This document shows, piece by piece, positions 19,646-29,457 of a stretch of DNA of 37,773 nt (the first letter of the stretch is position 1; every line of letters starts with the position of its first letter). Under the pieces are notes generated by a model. The model was given only the letters and a program-made list of their open reading frames with translations, had not been told where the DNA came from and made no database searches. A program made the translations under genes and the position numbers. This stretch comes from an uncultured Bacilli bacterium (GTDB lineage Bacteria; Bacillota_I; Bacilli_A; RF39; UBA660). The stretch is taken from positions 1 through 37,773 of the forward strand of contig CALVRD010000007.1 of the NCBI GenBank assembly GCA_944358435.1, read 5' to 3'.

Positions 19646-21862
19646 CTAGTGATTATAAATAGTCATCTCCTCAATATATTTATTCACAATTTTATCTAAT
19701 TTTCTTACCCCATAAGAGTTAAACTCCGACTCTTTTTTGATTCTTTCCACAATTTCTGTGGAAATATTCTTTATACCAGAATCATTTAATCTTTTCTTTA
19801 TAATTTTACAAATTGCTTTTTCATCAATATCATCAAAAGAGACAATAGCATCTAATCTATTAACAAACTCAATCCCCAAAAAATCTTTTAACTTATTTCT
19901 AAAATGATTATCATTATTACCAAATCCAATATTTGATTGAGCAGTACCAATATTAGATGTCATAAAAATAATTGCATGACTAAAGTCAATAATATCACCA
20001 CTTGAAGACGTCATTCTACCATCATCCAAAACTTGTAAAAAAAGTCGTAAAACATCAGGATGAGCTTTTTCAACTTCATCAATTAAAATTACACAATAAG
20101 GGTTTTGCTTAACTTTTTGCAAAATAAAATTATTATCATCGTACCCAATATATCCCGGAGGAGAACCAATTATCTTACTTATTGTATGTTTTTCTTTATA
20201 TTCACTCATATCTAATTTTATAAAAGATTCTTCCGGATATAAAAGCTTGGCATATTCTTTAACAAAATATGTTTTACCAACCCCACTTTTACCTACTAAA
20301 AATAATGATAAAGTAACATTTTTTCTACTTTTATCAATTATTTCAATAATTTCTTTAATAGCACGATCCTGCCCAATAACTAATTTTGCTAAATAATTAT
20401 ATATTTTCTTAGCATCAAGATTAAGAATATCACGAACTGGTATCTTAGTCCTATCGAAAATAACGTCATATATATTATCCTTAGTAATATCTTTAACTAT
20501 TACTTTATTAGCATTCTTCTCATTTAAGCAATTAACTTCACTTTCTAATTTTTCTTGTTGTAATTTTAATTCAGAAGCCAATTTGTAATTATGACTAATA
20601 ATAGCCGTATTTTTATCTACTTTTAAACTATTAATTTCACTAAGTAATTTCTTAAATTTCTTTTCATAAGTATTATCAATAACAGATGCCTTACAACAAG
20701 CCCCATCTAAAATATCAATTGCCTTATCGGGCAAATGCCCACTACTAACATATTTAACAGTCAATTCAACAATCAAATCAATCATTTCATCACTAATTCG
20801 TACCCCATGATAATTCTCATAAATAGACTTAGTTTTAAGTAATATTTCTCTAACTGCTTCAATACTTGGTTCTTCTACATAAATTTTTTGAAACCTCCTA
20901 TCAAGAGCCTTCTCTTTTTCTATATATTTACTATACTCTTTACTAGTAGTTGCTCCAATGACTTTAATTTTTCCTCTAGCCAAATATGGTTTTAAAATAT
21001 TAGCCGCATCAATAGCACCCTCAGCACCACCAGCTCCAACTAAAGTATGAATTTCATCAATAAATAAAATTACATTATCATCTTTTTCTAATTCCTCAAT
21101 TATTTTATTAATTCTCTCCTCAAATTCCCCACGATACTTTGTTCCCGCTACTAAAGAACCCATCGCTACACTCAAAATTCGAAAATTTTCAAGTTTTTTT
21201 GGAACATTTCCCATAACAATTCGCCTAACTAATTCTTCAACTAAAGCCGTCTTTCCAACCCCAGCATCACCAATTAATAAAGGATTATTCTTTGTCCTCC
21301 TAAGTAAGATTTCAATCATTCTATTAACTTGATCGTCTCTGCCAATAACCGGATCAAATCCCTCTTCTTTAAACTTTCTATTTAAATCAATTGCATAATC
21401 TTCCAAAAGCAATTTTTTATTATGACTATGTCGTGAACTTGAAAAATTATTAGCAAACCTCTCATATAACAAATCAATATCAATATTCATTCCTAATAAA
21501 ATTCTATTTGCCACACCATCACCTTCTTCAAGTAATGAAATAAGTAATTTTTCAACAGTGACAACTCCACCATCATCTTTACTATCATATATAGCATTCT
21601 CTAGTATTCGTTTAAGTAAAGGCGTATATAAAAACCAATTATTAGTACTTTTACCAATACCAATTACCTTTATAATTTCATTTTTATAATTATCATAATT
21701 TATACCAAATTCAATTAACAACTTAGTAACTTGTAATTCAACATTATGCAATATTGAAAGTAATAAATGTTCACTTCCAACGTAAGGATGTCGTAACTCC
21801 GTCATCTCTTTTTTTGCCATTAACAAAACTTTTTGAGATTCCTCATCAAATTTAGAAAACAT
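19646..21862 (-). CDS. clpC: AAA+ unfoldase ClpC
   Basis: ClpC is a hexameric unfoldase that feeds ClpP. The 738-aa protein is shorter than B. subtilis ClpC (about 810). Residues 1-145 form the Clp-N repeats. D1 has GDAGVGKT (198-205) and VILFIDE (264-270). A short UVR-like middle segment lies at about 415-445. D2 has GKSGVGKT (524-531) and VILIDE (591-596), with the first P-loop Gly-Pro replaced by Gly-Lys. The gene has its own AAGGAGATG box. CtsR, McsA and McsB, which precede clpC in Bacillus, are absent, and no CtsR heptad repeat is visible upstream. Confidence 0.93.
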   Translation of the reverse strand: MFSKFDEESQKVLLMAKKEMTELRHPYVGSEHLLLSILHNVELQVTKLLIEFGINYDNYKNEIIKVIGIGKSTNNWFLYTPLLKRILENAIYDSKDDGGVVTVEKLLISLLEEGDGVANRILLGMNIDIDLLYERFANNFSSSRHSHNKKLLLEDYAIDLNRKFKEEGFDPVIGRDDQVNRMIEILLRRTKNNPLLIGDAGVGKTALVEELVRRIVMGNVPKKLENFRILSVAMGSLVAGTKYRGEFEERINKIIEELEKDDNVILFIDEIHTLVGAGGAEGAIDAANILKPYLARGKIKVIGATTSKEYSKYIEKEKALDRRFQKIYVEEPSIEAVREILLKTKSIYENYHGVRISDEMIDLIVELTVKYVSSGHLPDKAIDILDGACCKASVIDNTYEKKFKKLLSEINSLKVDKNTAIISHNYKLASELKLQQEKLESEVNCLNEKNANKVIVKDITKDNIYDVIFDRTKIPVRDILNLDAKKIYNYLAKLVIGQDRAIKEIIEIIDKSRKNVTLSLFLVGKSGVGKTYFVKEYAKLLYPEESFIKLDMSEYKEKHTISKIIGSPPGYIGYDDNNFILQKVKQNPYCVILIDEVEKAHPDVLRLFLQVLDDGRMTSSSGDIIDFSHAIIFMTSNIGTAQSNIGFGNNDNHFRNKLKDFLGIEFVNRLDAIVSFDDIDEKAICKIIKKRLNDSGIKNISTEIVERIKKESEFNSYGVRKLDKIVNKYIEEMTIYNH

Positions 21863-21920
21863 TAAATCATCTCCTTAAAATAATTTTATTTCCTAAACCA
21901 AAGTAAAAGCAATAAATTAC

Positions 21921-21948
21921 GTTATACAAAAAAAGACAATGATTGCAA
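21921..21948 (-). promoter_or_regulatory. Possible clpC promoter
   Basis: TTGCAA (21943-21948), a 16-nt spacer and TATAAC (21921-21926), just downstream of the transporter's terminator. Confidence 0.45.
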
Positions 21949-21950
21949 AG

Positions 21951-21978
21951 AAAAAAGATAGAAACCTAAGTCTCTATC
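21951..21978 (-). terminator. Terminator of the DcuC/YfcC-like transporter gene
   Basis: GAUAGAGAC pairs with GUUUCUAUC (one G-U) around a UUAG loop, followed by six U residues, shortly after the transporter stop. Confidence 0.85.
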
Positions 21979-21996
21979 CTTACTAAAAATTTACTA

Positions 21997-23700
21997 TTAA
22001 AGTAGTACTATAATAACAATTATAACTAATAATACTGCTAAGAACTCCAATAAGAATTTCCATACTGTCTTTAACCATTTAGCATAATTAATATTTAAGT
22101 AAGATAAAACAGTCATTAGAATTAAACTTGTTGGAGCAAATAACATTGTAAATCCATAAGTAGCTTGGAACAATACACCAATAGCTGGATAACTAGCAGC
22201 ATCAGTAATAACAGTTGTTAAATAAGGTAAAACACTTTGGAAAGCATAAGCTGGATCAGAATTAAATATTCCTGCAAGTACAGAAGTTAATGAAGTAACT
22301 AAAGCTACGCCAATATTAAACTTTTTAAAAGGACTTAAAAGTGCTTTATATACTTCTAATTGAAATGGATGATATGTAGTAATTACTAAACATGTATATA
22401 TTAATATTACAACAATTCCAATTGGTAAAGCCTTCTTAATACCTTCATAAGCACCATCTAATACCTCTTCAAACTTAACCTTATAAATTATTACTAATAA
22501 TAGTGCTATTACTAATAATACAAGAGTTAAATCAATAATTGACCAACTACCAAATGCATTAAATGTTCCAAATAAACTACTGAAAATTGGAAAACCAAAC
22601 AATTGAAAATCAACAACTGCTTTAGTAGCATCATCAAAAGCCTTTACTCCAAAACTATCAGTCCAAGAAATAAATGCTAAAACTGTAATTATAAACAATA
22701 ATACAAATCCAACAATAAATGGCCAAATATTATGTTTAGATTTTACAGAAGCTGGAACTAAATCTGTATTTTCATCTTTTGTCTTTGGTTGTTCTTTTAC
22801 AATTACAACCTCTTCTTCTTTTACTGCTGCTTTTGTATCTTTCTTAGAAGAAGATTTCTTTGATTTAGACTTTTCAGCTGACTTTTCAACTTTAATTTCT
22901 TTTTTCTTAATTTCCTTAACTACTCCTTTATTATTACCTTGTTTTTTAATATAGAACATTGTATTAACAAATAATAATACTAATCCTAAAACTAAAATAA
23001 CAATTTTTGTAATAATTTCAGCAGTAATATTAACATCAAGGAAAGAAATAATTCCTTCAACATTAGCATATCCATATGTTGAACCTGCAATACCAACCAT
23101 AGTTGAACCAACCAAAGTAAGTGCAGCAACAATCTTATCAAATCCCATCAATAAAATTAATGAAACTAACATAGGGAAAAGACAAAGTAAAGCAATTTGC
23201 ATTCCACCAATTGATGTTAATACTGCTAATAAAAGCATAATTATAAATAAGACAAATTTTTCAGTACCTTTAACAGCTTTTACAATTCTATCTAAAAATA
23301 CACGGTAAGCAGGAATCTTATTTAAAACTCCATAGAATACCCCAATGCTTAAAACATAGAATGCAATATAACCAAAATATGATACTGAAGTAACAGGATA
23401 ATTTACTAAATCAAACAATCCCATTCGAATGCGCCCTTGTTCAGCATACTCACCTGACATCATTGCAGCAGATGGTATTAACCAAGTAAGTAGCATAAAA
23501 CATAAGATTACAGCTAAAATAACTTTATTAACATTATGCTTATCTTTAAAGTTAAATACTAATATAGATAATTCTACAAAAGTTAGTAATAAATTAACTA
23601 AGTAAGCCCATCCTTGATTAGGAAAAATTATAGCTAATAATAAAATTATTACAGGTACAATCCACATAGCGACTTTTAAAATATTATTATGTTTTTTCAT
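21997..23700 (-). CDS. DcuC/YfcC-like ion transporter superfamily protein
   Basis: The 567-aa protein has about 12-14 membrane segments in two halves. SIGGMQIALLCLFPMLVSLILLMGFDKIVAALTLVGSTMVGIAGSTYG and the second-half SVLAGIFNSDPAYAFQSVLPYL resemble YfcC/DcuC-type anaerobic C4-dicarboxylate or peptide-aminoacyl carriers of the ion transporter superfamily. The substrate cannot be read from sequence. The halves are joined by a Lys/Glu/Ser-rich loop (about residues 255-325) that looks cytoplasmic and disordered and is unusually long. It is transcribed alone, with its own promoter (23719-23746) and terminator (21951-21978), between lysS and clpC, where Bacillus has ctsR-mcsA-mcsB. GGGAGG precedes ATG. 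Confidence 0.8.
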   Translation of the reverse strand: MKKHNNILKVAMWIVPVIILLLAIIFPNQGWAYLVNLLLTFVELSILVFNFKDKHNVNKVILAVILCFMLLTWLIPSAAMMSGEYAEQGRIRMGLFDLVNYPVTSVSYFGYIAFYVLSIGVFYGVLNKIPAYRVFLDRIVKAVKGTEKFVLFIIMLLLAVLTSIGGMQIALLCLFPMLVSLILLMGFDKIVAALTLVGSTMVGIAGSTYGYANVEGIISFLDVNITAEIITKIVILVLGLVLLFVNTMFYIKKQGNNKGVVKEIKKKEIKVEKSAEKSKSKKSSSKKDTKAAVKEEEVVIVKEQPKTKDENTDLVPASVKSKHNIWPFIVGFVLLFIITVLAFISWTDSFGVKAFDDATKAVVDFQLFGFPIFSSLFGTFNAFGSWSIIDLTLVLLVIALLLVIIYKVKFEEVLDGAYEGIKKALPIGIVVILIYTCLVITTYHPFQLEVYKALLSPFKKFNIGVALVTSLTSVLAGIFNSDPAYAFQSVLPYLTTVITDAASYPAIGVLFQATYGFTMLFAPTSLILMTVLSYLNINYAKWLKTVWKFLLEFLAVLLVIIVIIVLL

Positions 23701-23718
23701 AATTAACCTCCCACTATA

Positions 23719-23746
23719 ATTATACTACACTTGTATCATTTTACAA
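23719..23746 (-). promoter_or_regulatory. Promoter of the DcuC/YfcC-like transporter gene
   Basis: TTGTAA (23741-23746), a 16-nt spacer and TATAAT (23719-23724). A dyad covers the -35 and most of the spacer. Confidence 0.65.
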
Positions 23747-23748
23747 GT
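23729..23748. promoter_or_regulatory. Palindromic operator candidate over the transporter promoter
   Basis: ACTTGTA and TACAAGT form a perfect 7-bp dyad with a 6-nt centre, overlapping the -35 region. This is the size and position of a repressor site. The regulator is unknown. Confidence 0.5.
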
Positions 23749-23788
23749 ATTTACCTACTTTTTAATAAGTTCAAACTAAAATAATGAC

Positions 23789-23816
23789 AAAAAAAGGCCT
23801 AATAAAACTAAGCCTT
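23789..23816 (-). terminator. lysS terminator
   Basis: AAGGCUUA pairs with UAGGCCUU (one U-G) around a 7-nt loop, then five or more U residues, about 30 nt after the lysS stop. Confidence 0.85.
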
Positions 23817-23847
23817 AAAGTTATTTATTTAAAGTTTAATAAATCAA

Positions 23848-25329
23848 TCATCTTTGCTTCATAGTTGGAAATAACAATACATCACGAATTGATTCTTGCT
23901 CTAAGAACAACATACATAATCTATCTATTCCATAACCAATTCCACCTGCTGGAGGCATACCATATTCTAGAGCTTCGATAAAGTCCATATCAATATCATT
24001 AGCTTCCTCATTACCTAAATCTCTTTCTTTTAATTGCTCATTAAACCTTGCTAATTGATCAATTGGATCATTTAACTCAGTATATGCGTTAGCAAATTCT
24101 TTACCAGCAATAAACAATTCAAAACGATCAACAAAACGTGGATCATCTGGATTTTTCTTAGTTAATGGAGAAAGCTCAATTGGATGGCCATATAAGAATG
24201 TAGGTTGAATTAACGTATCTTCAACATACTTTTCAAAAAACAAATTAATAATATGACCAACACTACGTTCATGTTCTTGTACTTCAATATGGTGTTCTTC
24301 TGCTAATTTTAAAGCTTCTTCAACTGTCATTTCTTGTTTAAAGTCAATTCCAGTTTGTTCCTTTATAGCATCAACCATACTAACTCTTTTCCATGGACCT
24401 TCAAGATTAATTTCATATCCACCAAAGTTATATGTCATTTTTCCCATTACCTTACTAGCAATCGTTTGAAACATATCTTCAGTTAAATTCATCATACCCT
24501 CAAGATCACTATATGCCAAATAAGCTTCCATCAAAGTAAATTCAGGATTATGCTTAGGATCCATTCCTTCATTTCTAAATACTCTTCCAATCTCATAAAC
24601 AGCTTCCATTCCACCTACAAGTAATCTCTTAAGTGGTAATTCCAAAGCAATTCTTAAATACATATCCAAATCTTGTGTATTATGATGTGTAACAAATGGT
24701 CTAGCAGAAGCTCCTGTTAATAAAGTAGAAAGAATTGGTGTTTCAACTTCTGTAAAACCTCTACCATCCATAAAGTTTTGAATACATCTAATAATTTTTG
24801 GTCGAGAAAATGCTACACGCTTAGATTCCTCATTCATAATTAAATCTACATAACGACGTCTATATCTCTCCTCAATATCAGTTAGACCATGGAACTTTTC
24901 AGGAAGTGGGCGCAAAGCTTTAACTAAATGAACATATTTAGTAGCTCTAACGCTTAATTCACCCATATCAGTTCTAAATACAGTTCCTTCTATTCCGACA
25001 ATATCACCAATATCAGACTTTTTAAATAATTCATATAATTCTTCACCAACTGCATCTTCTCTTATATAAATTTGCAATTGTCCATACTTATCTTGAATAT
25101 GAAAGAAACCAGCTCTTCCTTTACGACGTTTAGTCATTATTCTACCAGCAACTACAGCTGGAATATTTTTTCCTTCTAATTCTTCTTTAGAAAAAGCTCC
25201 ATAATCTTCATTAAGAACTTTCGAATTAGTAGTAACATCAAATCTACTACCAAACGGATCCATTCCCATTGCTCTTATTTCTTCAGCTTTTCCTCTTCTA
25301 ACTAATTCCTGTTCACTAAATTCTCTCAT
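23848..25329 (-). CDS. lysS: Lysyl-tRNA synthetase, class II
   Basis: LysRS charges tRNA-Lys. The 493-aa protein has an N-terminal OB fold for the anticodon ([31 protein letters not shown], about residues 57-90). The class II core has motif 1 near [12 protein letters not shown], motif 2 in [22 protein letters not shown] and motif 3 in [13 protein letters not shown] near the end. Length is normal. AGGAGTGA precedes ATG, 9 nt after the RDD gene. No T-box is present. It is followed by a strong terminator, so it likely ends the mscL-dusB-RDD-lysS unit. Confidence 0.98.
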   Translation of the reverse strand: MREFSEQELVRRGKAEEIRAMGMDPFGSRFDVTTNSKVLNEDYGAFSKEELEGKNIPAVVAGRIMTKRRKGRAGFFHIQDKYGQLQIYIREDAVGEELYELFKKSDIGDIVGIEGTVFRTDMGELSVRATKYVHLVKALRPLPEKFHGLTDIEERYRRRYVDLIMNEESKRVAFSRPKIIRCIQNFMDGRGFTEVETPILSTLLTGASARPFVTHHNTQDLDMYLRIALELPLKRLLVGGMEAVYEIGRVFRNEGMDPKHNPEFTLMEAYLAYSDLEGMMNLTEDMFQTIASKVMGKMTYNFGGYEINLEGPWKRVSMVDAIKEQTGIDFKQEMTVEEALKLAEEHHIEVQEHERSVGHIINLFFEKYVEDTLIQPTFLYGHPIELSPLTKKNPDDPRFVDRFELFIAGKEFANAYTELNDPIDQLARFNEQLKERDLGNEEANDIDMDFIEALEYGMPPAGGIGYGIDRLCMLFLEQESIRDVLLFPTMKQR

Positions 25330-25338
25330 ACTTCACTC

Positions 25339-25953
25339 CTACTTTCTACATTGAATAACTTTTGTATTTCCAAGTAAATCATGTAATCCTCTACCATCTT
25401 TACTAAACACAATCATAAGGAAACAAATAAACAAAATAATATAATTTAATACTCCAAAACCTAACGCCCCAGCAAACCAAACTTTTTGCGATGCAAAAAC
25501 AACAAAGGCAAATATAATCATATCTATTAAAAGAGAATTAATTACAAATGCTCTATAGATATAATTATTCATAGTTAATTTGCTTGAATCATTACTAACA
25601 ATTTTTATTCCAAATAATTTTTTTCCCAAGGTACGTCCATCTTTATAAAACTGATACACTACAAAATATAAAATATTAAAAAATATTGTAACTAAAGATA
25701 TAAACCCTTGCTTTTTAGCCAATCGATAAAATATTGAACAAGCAGAACTAATATAAGCATTAGTATCAATATTTCCTTGACTATAATCAACCATTATCTG
25801 TCCTGCACTCTCGCTCAAATTATTAATAGATTCATAATCTATAAATGGCATACATATAAATGAAACCACAAACGATACAATAACCACGTCAAAAACAAAA
25901 GCAAACATTCGTTGAACAAATAAACCATTGCTAGAATTATTTTTCTTTTTCAT
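25339..25953 (-). CDS. RDD family membrane protein
   Basis: The 204-aa protein has an RDD-like layout: an Arg in the first helix (FVQRMFAFVFDVVIVSFVVSF, residues 12-32), a second hydrophobic helix about 96-110, a cytoplasmic DGRTLGKKLFGIKIV motif (112-126) and two C-terminal helices ending in KDGRGLHDLLGNTKVI. RDD proteins are small integral membrane proteins of mostly unknown function; some take part in ion exchange. It overlaps dusB by 17 nt and precedes lysS by 9 nt, so the three are probably cotranscribed. Confidence 0.85.
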   Translation of the reverse strand: MKKKNNSSNGLFVQRMFAFVFDVVIVSFVVSFICMPFIDYESINNLSESAGQIMVDYSQGNIDTNAYISSACSIFYRLAKKQGFISLVTIFFNILYFVVYQFYKDGRTLGKKLFGIKIVSNDSSKLTMNNYIYRAFVINSLLIDMIIFAFVVFASQKVWFAGALGFGVLNYIILFICFLMIVFSKDGRGLHDLLGNTKVIQCRK

Positions 25954-26926
25954 TTAACAATTCCTCCCTAAATTTCTTCAATATAGAAATTATATCATAA
26001 ATATTCGTAGTTTTATAAATATTATTTTTAACATCATTAGATCCATTTATTCCTTTAAGGTACCAAGCTATATGATTTCTAATTTCTAAACAAGCTAATT
26101 TCTCATTCTTAAGTTCTTGTAAATAAGAAAGATGTTTTAAACACATATCTACTTTTTCAACATTAGAAACAACTCTTTCACTTTTGCCCTCTAAATAATT
26201 TAATGCATTTTCTATCAACCAAGGATTTCCTAAAATTCCACGACCAATCATTACCGCATCGCATCCAGTTTCATCTAACATTCTCTTAACATCCTCTGGC
26301 TTCTTTATATCACCATTACCAATTACTGGAATAGAAACACTATTCTTAACAGCTTTAATAACTGACCAATCAGCCTTACCACTATATCCCTGACTTCTAG
26401 TCCTAGGATGAACACAAATTCCACTAGCTCCAGCCTTTTCAACTATTTTAGCAACTTCTATAGCATTAATACTACTAACATCCCATCCACTACGTATTTT
26501 AACAGTAACAGGGATAGGGACTGCTTCAACTACTGCCTTAACAATTTCATAAATTTTTTCTGGATTTTTAAGTAAAGCCGCTCCAGCCTGAGAACGAAGT
26601 GCAACTTTAGGAACAGGACATCCCATATTTATATCAATAATATCTGGACGCATATTCTCATAAATATACTTTGCTGCAATTACAAAAGATTCTTTATCAC
26701 TACCAAAAATCTGTTGAACAAGTGGCCTTTCTTCATCAGTCATATAAAGCATATCAATAGTTTTTTGATTATTATAAAAAATTGCTTTATCACTTACCAT
26801 TTCCGCATAAATAAGACCACAACCCATTTCCTTGCAAATCCTTCTAAAAGCCGAATTACATATACCTGCCATTGGAGCCAAAACAATCTGATTCTTAATC
26901 TTTACATTACCAATATACCATTTCAT
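25937..26926 (-). CDS. dusB: tRNA-dihydrouridine synthase
   Basis: Dus enzymes reduce uridines in tRNA with FMN and NADPH. The 329-aa protein has the TIM-barrel motifs LAPMAGICNSAFRRICKEMGC (residues 16-36), DINMGCPVPKV (catalytic Cys), VTVKIRSGWD and VIGNGDI, and a C-terminal helical RNA-binding part. It is most like DusB, and the position before lysS matches Bacillus yacF. GGGGTTGA precedes ATG. It starts 17 nt after mscL. Confidence 0.96.
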   Translation of the reverse strand: MKWYIGNVKIKNQIVLAPMAGICNSAFRRICKEMGCGLIYAEMVSDKAIFYNNQKTIDMLYMTDEERPLVQQIFGSDKESFVIAAKYIYENMRPDIIDINMGCPVPKVALRSQAGAALLKNPEKIYEIVKAVVEAVPIPVTVKIRSGWDVSSINAIEVAKIVEKAGASGICVHPRTRSQGYSGKADWSVIKAVKNSVSIPVIGNGDIKKPEDVKRMLDETGCDAVMIGRGILGNPWLIENALNYLEGKSERVVSNVEKVDMCLKHLSYLQELKNEKLACLEIRNHIAWYLKGINGSNDVKNNIYKTTNIYDIISILKKFREELLNEKEK

Positions 26927-26943
26927 TAAATCAACCCCATAGT

Positions 26944-27396
26944 CTATTTATTCTTAAGTAAATCTCTAATTTCCTCTAATAATAGCACCTCATCACTCTT
27001 TTTAGGCGCTTCTTGTTTTACGTCATTTTTCTCTTCTTTCTTTCTAAATCCCTCAAAAAATTTAATCATCAAGAAAATGCAACCAGAAATAATTAAAAAA
27101 TCAATTATTGATTGAATAAAATTACCATAAGCAATAACTGCATCTTCTACCTTAATAGTTAAATTTGAAAAATCAAGTCCTCCAATAATAACCCCAATTG
27201 CTGGCATTAATATATCATTAACTAAACTAGTTACAATTTTCCCAAAAGCAGACCCAATTATAACACCGACAGCCATATCAACAACATTACCCCGAGAAAT
27301 GAAAACCTTAAATTCACTAGCACCTTTACTTAATTTCTTAATATTTTTATTATTTTTAATACTTTCTAACTCTTTAATCTTTTTTTCTTTTTTCAT
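26944..27396 (-). CDS. mscL: Large-conductance mechanosensitive channel MscL
   Basis: MscL is a homopentameric pore that opens under membrane tension to relieve hypo-osmotic shock. The ATG at 27396 is used because AGGAG lies before it; an earlier in-frame ATG precedes the box. This gives 150 aa. After a Lys-rich N-terminal extension come the amphipathic segment and TM1, FISRGNVVDMAVGVIIGSAFGKIVTSLVNDILMP, then TM2 (about residues 92-115) and a charged C-terminal helix. The N-terminal tail of about 28 residues is longer than in E. coli MscL. It is preceded by its own promoter (27432-27459). Confidence 0.95.
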   Translation of the reverse strand: MKKEKKIKELESIKNNKNIKKLSKGASEFKVFISRGNVVDMAVGVIIGSAFGKIVTSLVNDILMPAIGVIIGGLDFSNLTIKVEDAVIAYGNFIQSIIDFLIISGCIFLMIKFFEGFRKKEEKNDVKQEAPKKSDEVLLLEEIRDLLKNK

Positions 27397-27431
27397 AAAA
27401 GCCACTCCTTCCATAAAATATCTCTGTAGTT

Positions 27432-27459
27432 ATTATAATAATAACAAAATAATTTGCAA
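27432..27459 (-). promoter_or_regulatory. Sigma-A promoter of mscL-dusB-RDD-lysS
   Basis: TTGCAA (27454-27459), a 16-nt spacer and a perfect TATAAT (27432-27437), immediately after the ftsH terminator. Confidence 0.7.
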
Positions 27460-27460
27460 G

Positions 27461-27491
27461 AAAAAAGAGTTAAATTATACGTCTAACTCTT
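27461..27491 (-). terminator. ftsH terminator overlapping its stop codon
   Basis: AAGAGUUA pairs with UAACUCUU, followed by U residues. The upstream arm is made of the last ftsH codons. Confidence 0.8.
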
Positions 27492-29445
27492 TCAATAATT
27501 CTGCTTTTGTCAATTTATTAGCATTTTTAATACCTTTTTTTTCAGCTAATTCTCTTAGCTTAGTAACTGATAAAGACTCCAAATTACTTTCATCTTCTTC
27601 AGGCATTTTATTATGCTCAACTAAGTAATCAATTTGTTCCTTAGTCAATGTTTCATATTCTAATAAAGTATCAGCAATAAGTTTTAATAAATCCTTATTT
27701 TTCTTAATAATTTCAGCTGCTTCTTTATGACAATTATTAATGATTTTTCTCATTTCCATATCAATTTCATTCGCAACTTCATTAGAGAAATGCTGACTCT
27801 TATTATAATCCCTACCTAAGAATACACTTCCTGCAGCTTGTTCAAATTGAAGTGGTCCTAAATCACTCATACCATATTCAGTAACCATTGCTCGAGCAAT
27901 CTTAGTAGCCTTTTCAAAGTCATTATGAGCACCAGTAGTTATCTCACCAAATATAATTTCCTCAGCAGTACGTCCTCCTAATAAGCCAGTAATTTGTTCT
28001 AGCAAATCAGTCTTAGTTGAACATAGCTTTTCTTCAGTAGGAACCATCATATTATACCCACCCGCTGTTCCACGTGGAATAATTGTAACTTTTTGAACAT
28101 CACTGGCATTTTTAAGTTTCAAACCAATAACAGCATGACCAGCTTCATGATAAGCTACAAGCTTACGATCGTTTTCACTATACTTACGGGAAGTTTTAGC
28201 AGGTCCCATAAGTACTCTATCAGTTGCCTCATCAATCTCACTCATTGTAATTTTATTCTTATTTCTCCTAACTGCAAGTAAAGCTGCTTCATTCAATAAA
28301 TTTTCCAAATCAGCTCCACTAAATCCTGGAGTTCTCTTTGCTAAATTTTCTAAAGTAATACCATCTGCAAGAGTTTTATTTTTAGCATGTACAGCTAATA
28401 TTTCTTCTCTTTCTCTTACATCAGGTAAATTAACAGTAACTTGCCTATCAAATCTTCCTGGTCTAAGTAATGCCGGATCTAATACATCAGGACGGTTAGT
28501 AGCAGCAATAATGATTATCCCCTCATTAGCACCAAATCCATCCATTTCAGTAAGTAATTGGTTAAGTGTTTGCTCTCTTTCGTCATGTCCTCCACCTAAA
28601 CCAGTGCCTCTTTGACGACCTACTGCATCAATTTCATCAATAAAGATTAAACATGGGGCATTTCTTTTTGCTTGTTGAAACATATCTCTTACACGACTAG
28701 CCCCAACACCAACAAACAATTCTACGAAGTCAGAACCACTTATAAAATAGAATGGAACATCAGCTTCACCAGCTACAGCTTTAGCAAGCAAAGTTTTACC
28801 AGTTCCTGGAGGCCCAAATAATAATACTCCTTTAGGAATTCTAGCACCTAAGTTTTGAAATTTCTTAGGATTCTTTAAGAAATCAATCAACTCCTTAACT
28901 TCCTCTTTTTCCTCTTTTAATCCAGCAACATCTTTAAATGTAACTTTATTATTATCACTACTTAATCTAGCTCTGCTTTTACCAAAATCTAATGAATTTT
29001 TACTTCCAGCTAATTGTTTATTTAAAAACCAAAAAGCAACTCCAACTAATAATACAATTGGTAAAACATTAACAACAATTAATAATAGTCCGGATGATTC
29101 AGGATCTGGATTAACCATAAATTTAAAATCTTGGTTATCACTAGCTTCTACAATTTTTTTTACAACTTCTTCGCTTAATGGTAATGTTGCTACAAAGTAC
29201 TCATTTTCCTTACTATCCTTCAATTTACCATTAACTTCATAAATATAAGCACTACCATGAGTCGTTATCTCTAACTTTGCAATGTTTCCTTTATCGAGTT
29301 CAACAATAAACTGATCATAACTTAATTCATCAACTTTTTTATTACCAATCCTAGCAAAATAGAAAATTCCAAGCATTGCCAAAATTATAAATAAATAAGG
29401 CAACAATCCTCTTTTTAAAACTTTTTTATCTATTCCTTTATTCAC
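27475..29445 (-). CDS. ftsH: ATP-dependent zinc metalloprotease FtsH
   Basis: FtsH is a hexameric membrane AAA+ protease for membrane and regulatory proteins. The 656-aa protein has TM1 (about residues 14-30), an extracytoplasmic domain, TM2 (119-141), Walker A GPPGTGKT (211-218), Walker B LIFIDE (266-271), the [12 protein letters not shown] region and the zinc site HEAGH (433-437). The last 36 residues (621-656) form a Rho_N/SAP-like motif ([14 protein letters not shown].., [10 protein letters not shown]) not found on typical FtsH. The gene lies 12 nt after tilS; hprT, between them in Bacillus, is missing. Confidence 0.96.
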   Translation of the reverse strand: MNKGIDKKVLKRGLLPYLFIILAMLGIFYFARIGNKKVDELSYDQFIVELDKGNIAKLEITTHGSAYIYEVNGKLKDSKENEYFVATLPLSEEVVKKIVEASDNQDFKFMVNPDPESSGLLLIVVNVLPIVLLVGVAFWFLNKQLAGSKNSLDFGKSRARLSSDNNKVTFKDVAGLKEEKEEVKELIDFLKNPKKFQNLGARIPKGVLLFGPPGTGKTLLAKAVAGEADVPFYFISGSDFVELFVGVGASRVRDMFQQAKRNAPCLIFIDEIDAVGRQRGTGLGGGHDEREQTLNQLLTEMDGFGANEGIIIIAATNRPDVLDPALLRPGRFDRQVTVNLPDVREREEILAVHAKNKTLADGITLENLAKRTPGFSGADLENLLNEAALLAVRRNKNKITMSEIDEATDRVLMGPAKTSRKYSENDRKLVAYHEAGHAVIGLKLKNASDVQKVTIIPRGTAGGYNMMVPTEEKLCSTKTDLLEQITGLLGGRTAEEIIFGEITTGAHNDFEKATKIARAMVTEYGMSDLGPLQFEQAAGSVFLGRDYNKSQHFSNEVANEIDMEMRKIINNCHKEAAEIIKKNKDLLKLIADTLLEYETLTKEQIDYLVEHNKMPEEDESNLESLSVTKLRELAEKKGIKNANKLTKAELLKELDV

Positions 29446-29457
29446 AAATTTTCCTCC

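Noticed and set aside
21863-21996. CtsR operator before clpC
   Set aside because: No heptad direct repeat of the CtsR type is visible on either strand.
18102-25340. T-box riboswitches for cysS or lysS
   Set aside because: The gaps before both genes are far too short and lack the conserved T-box sequence.
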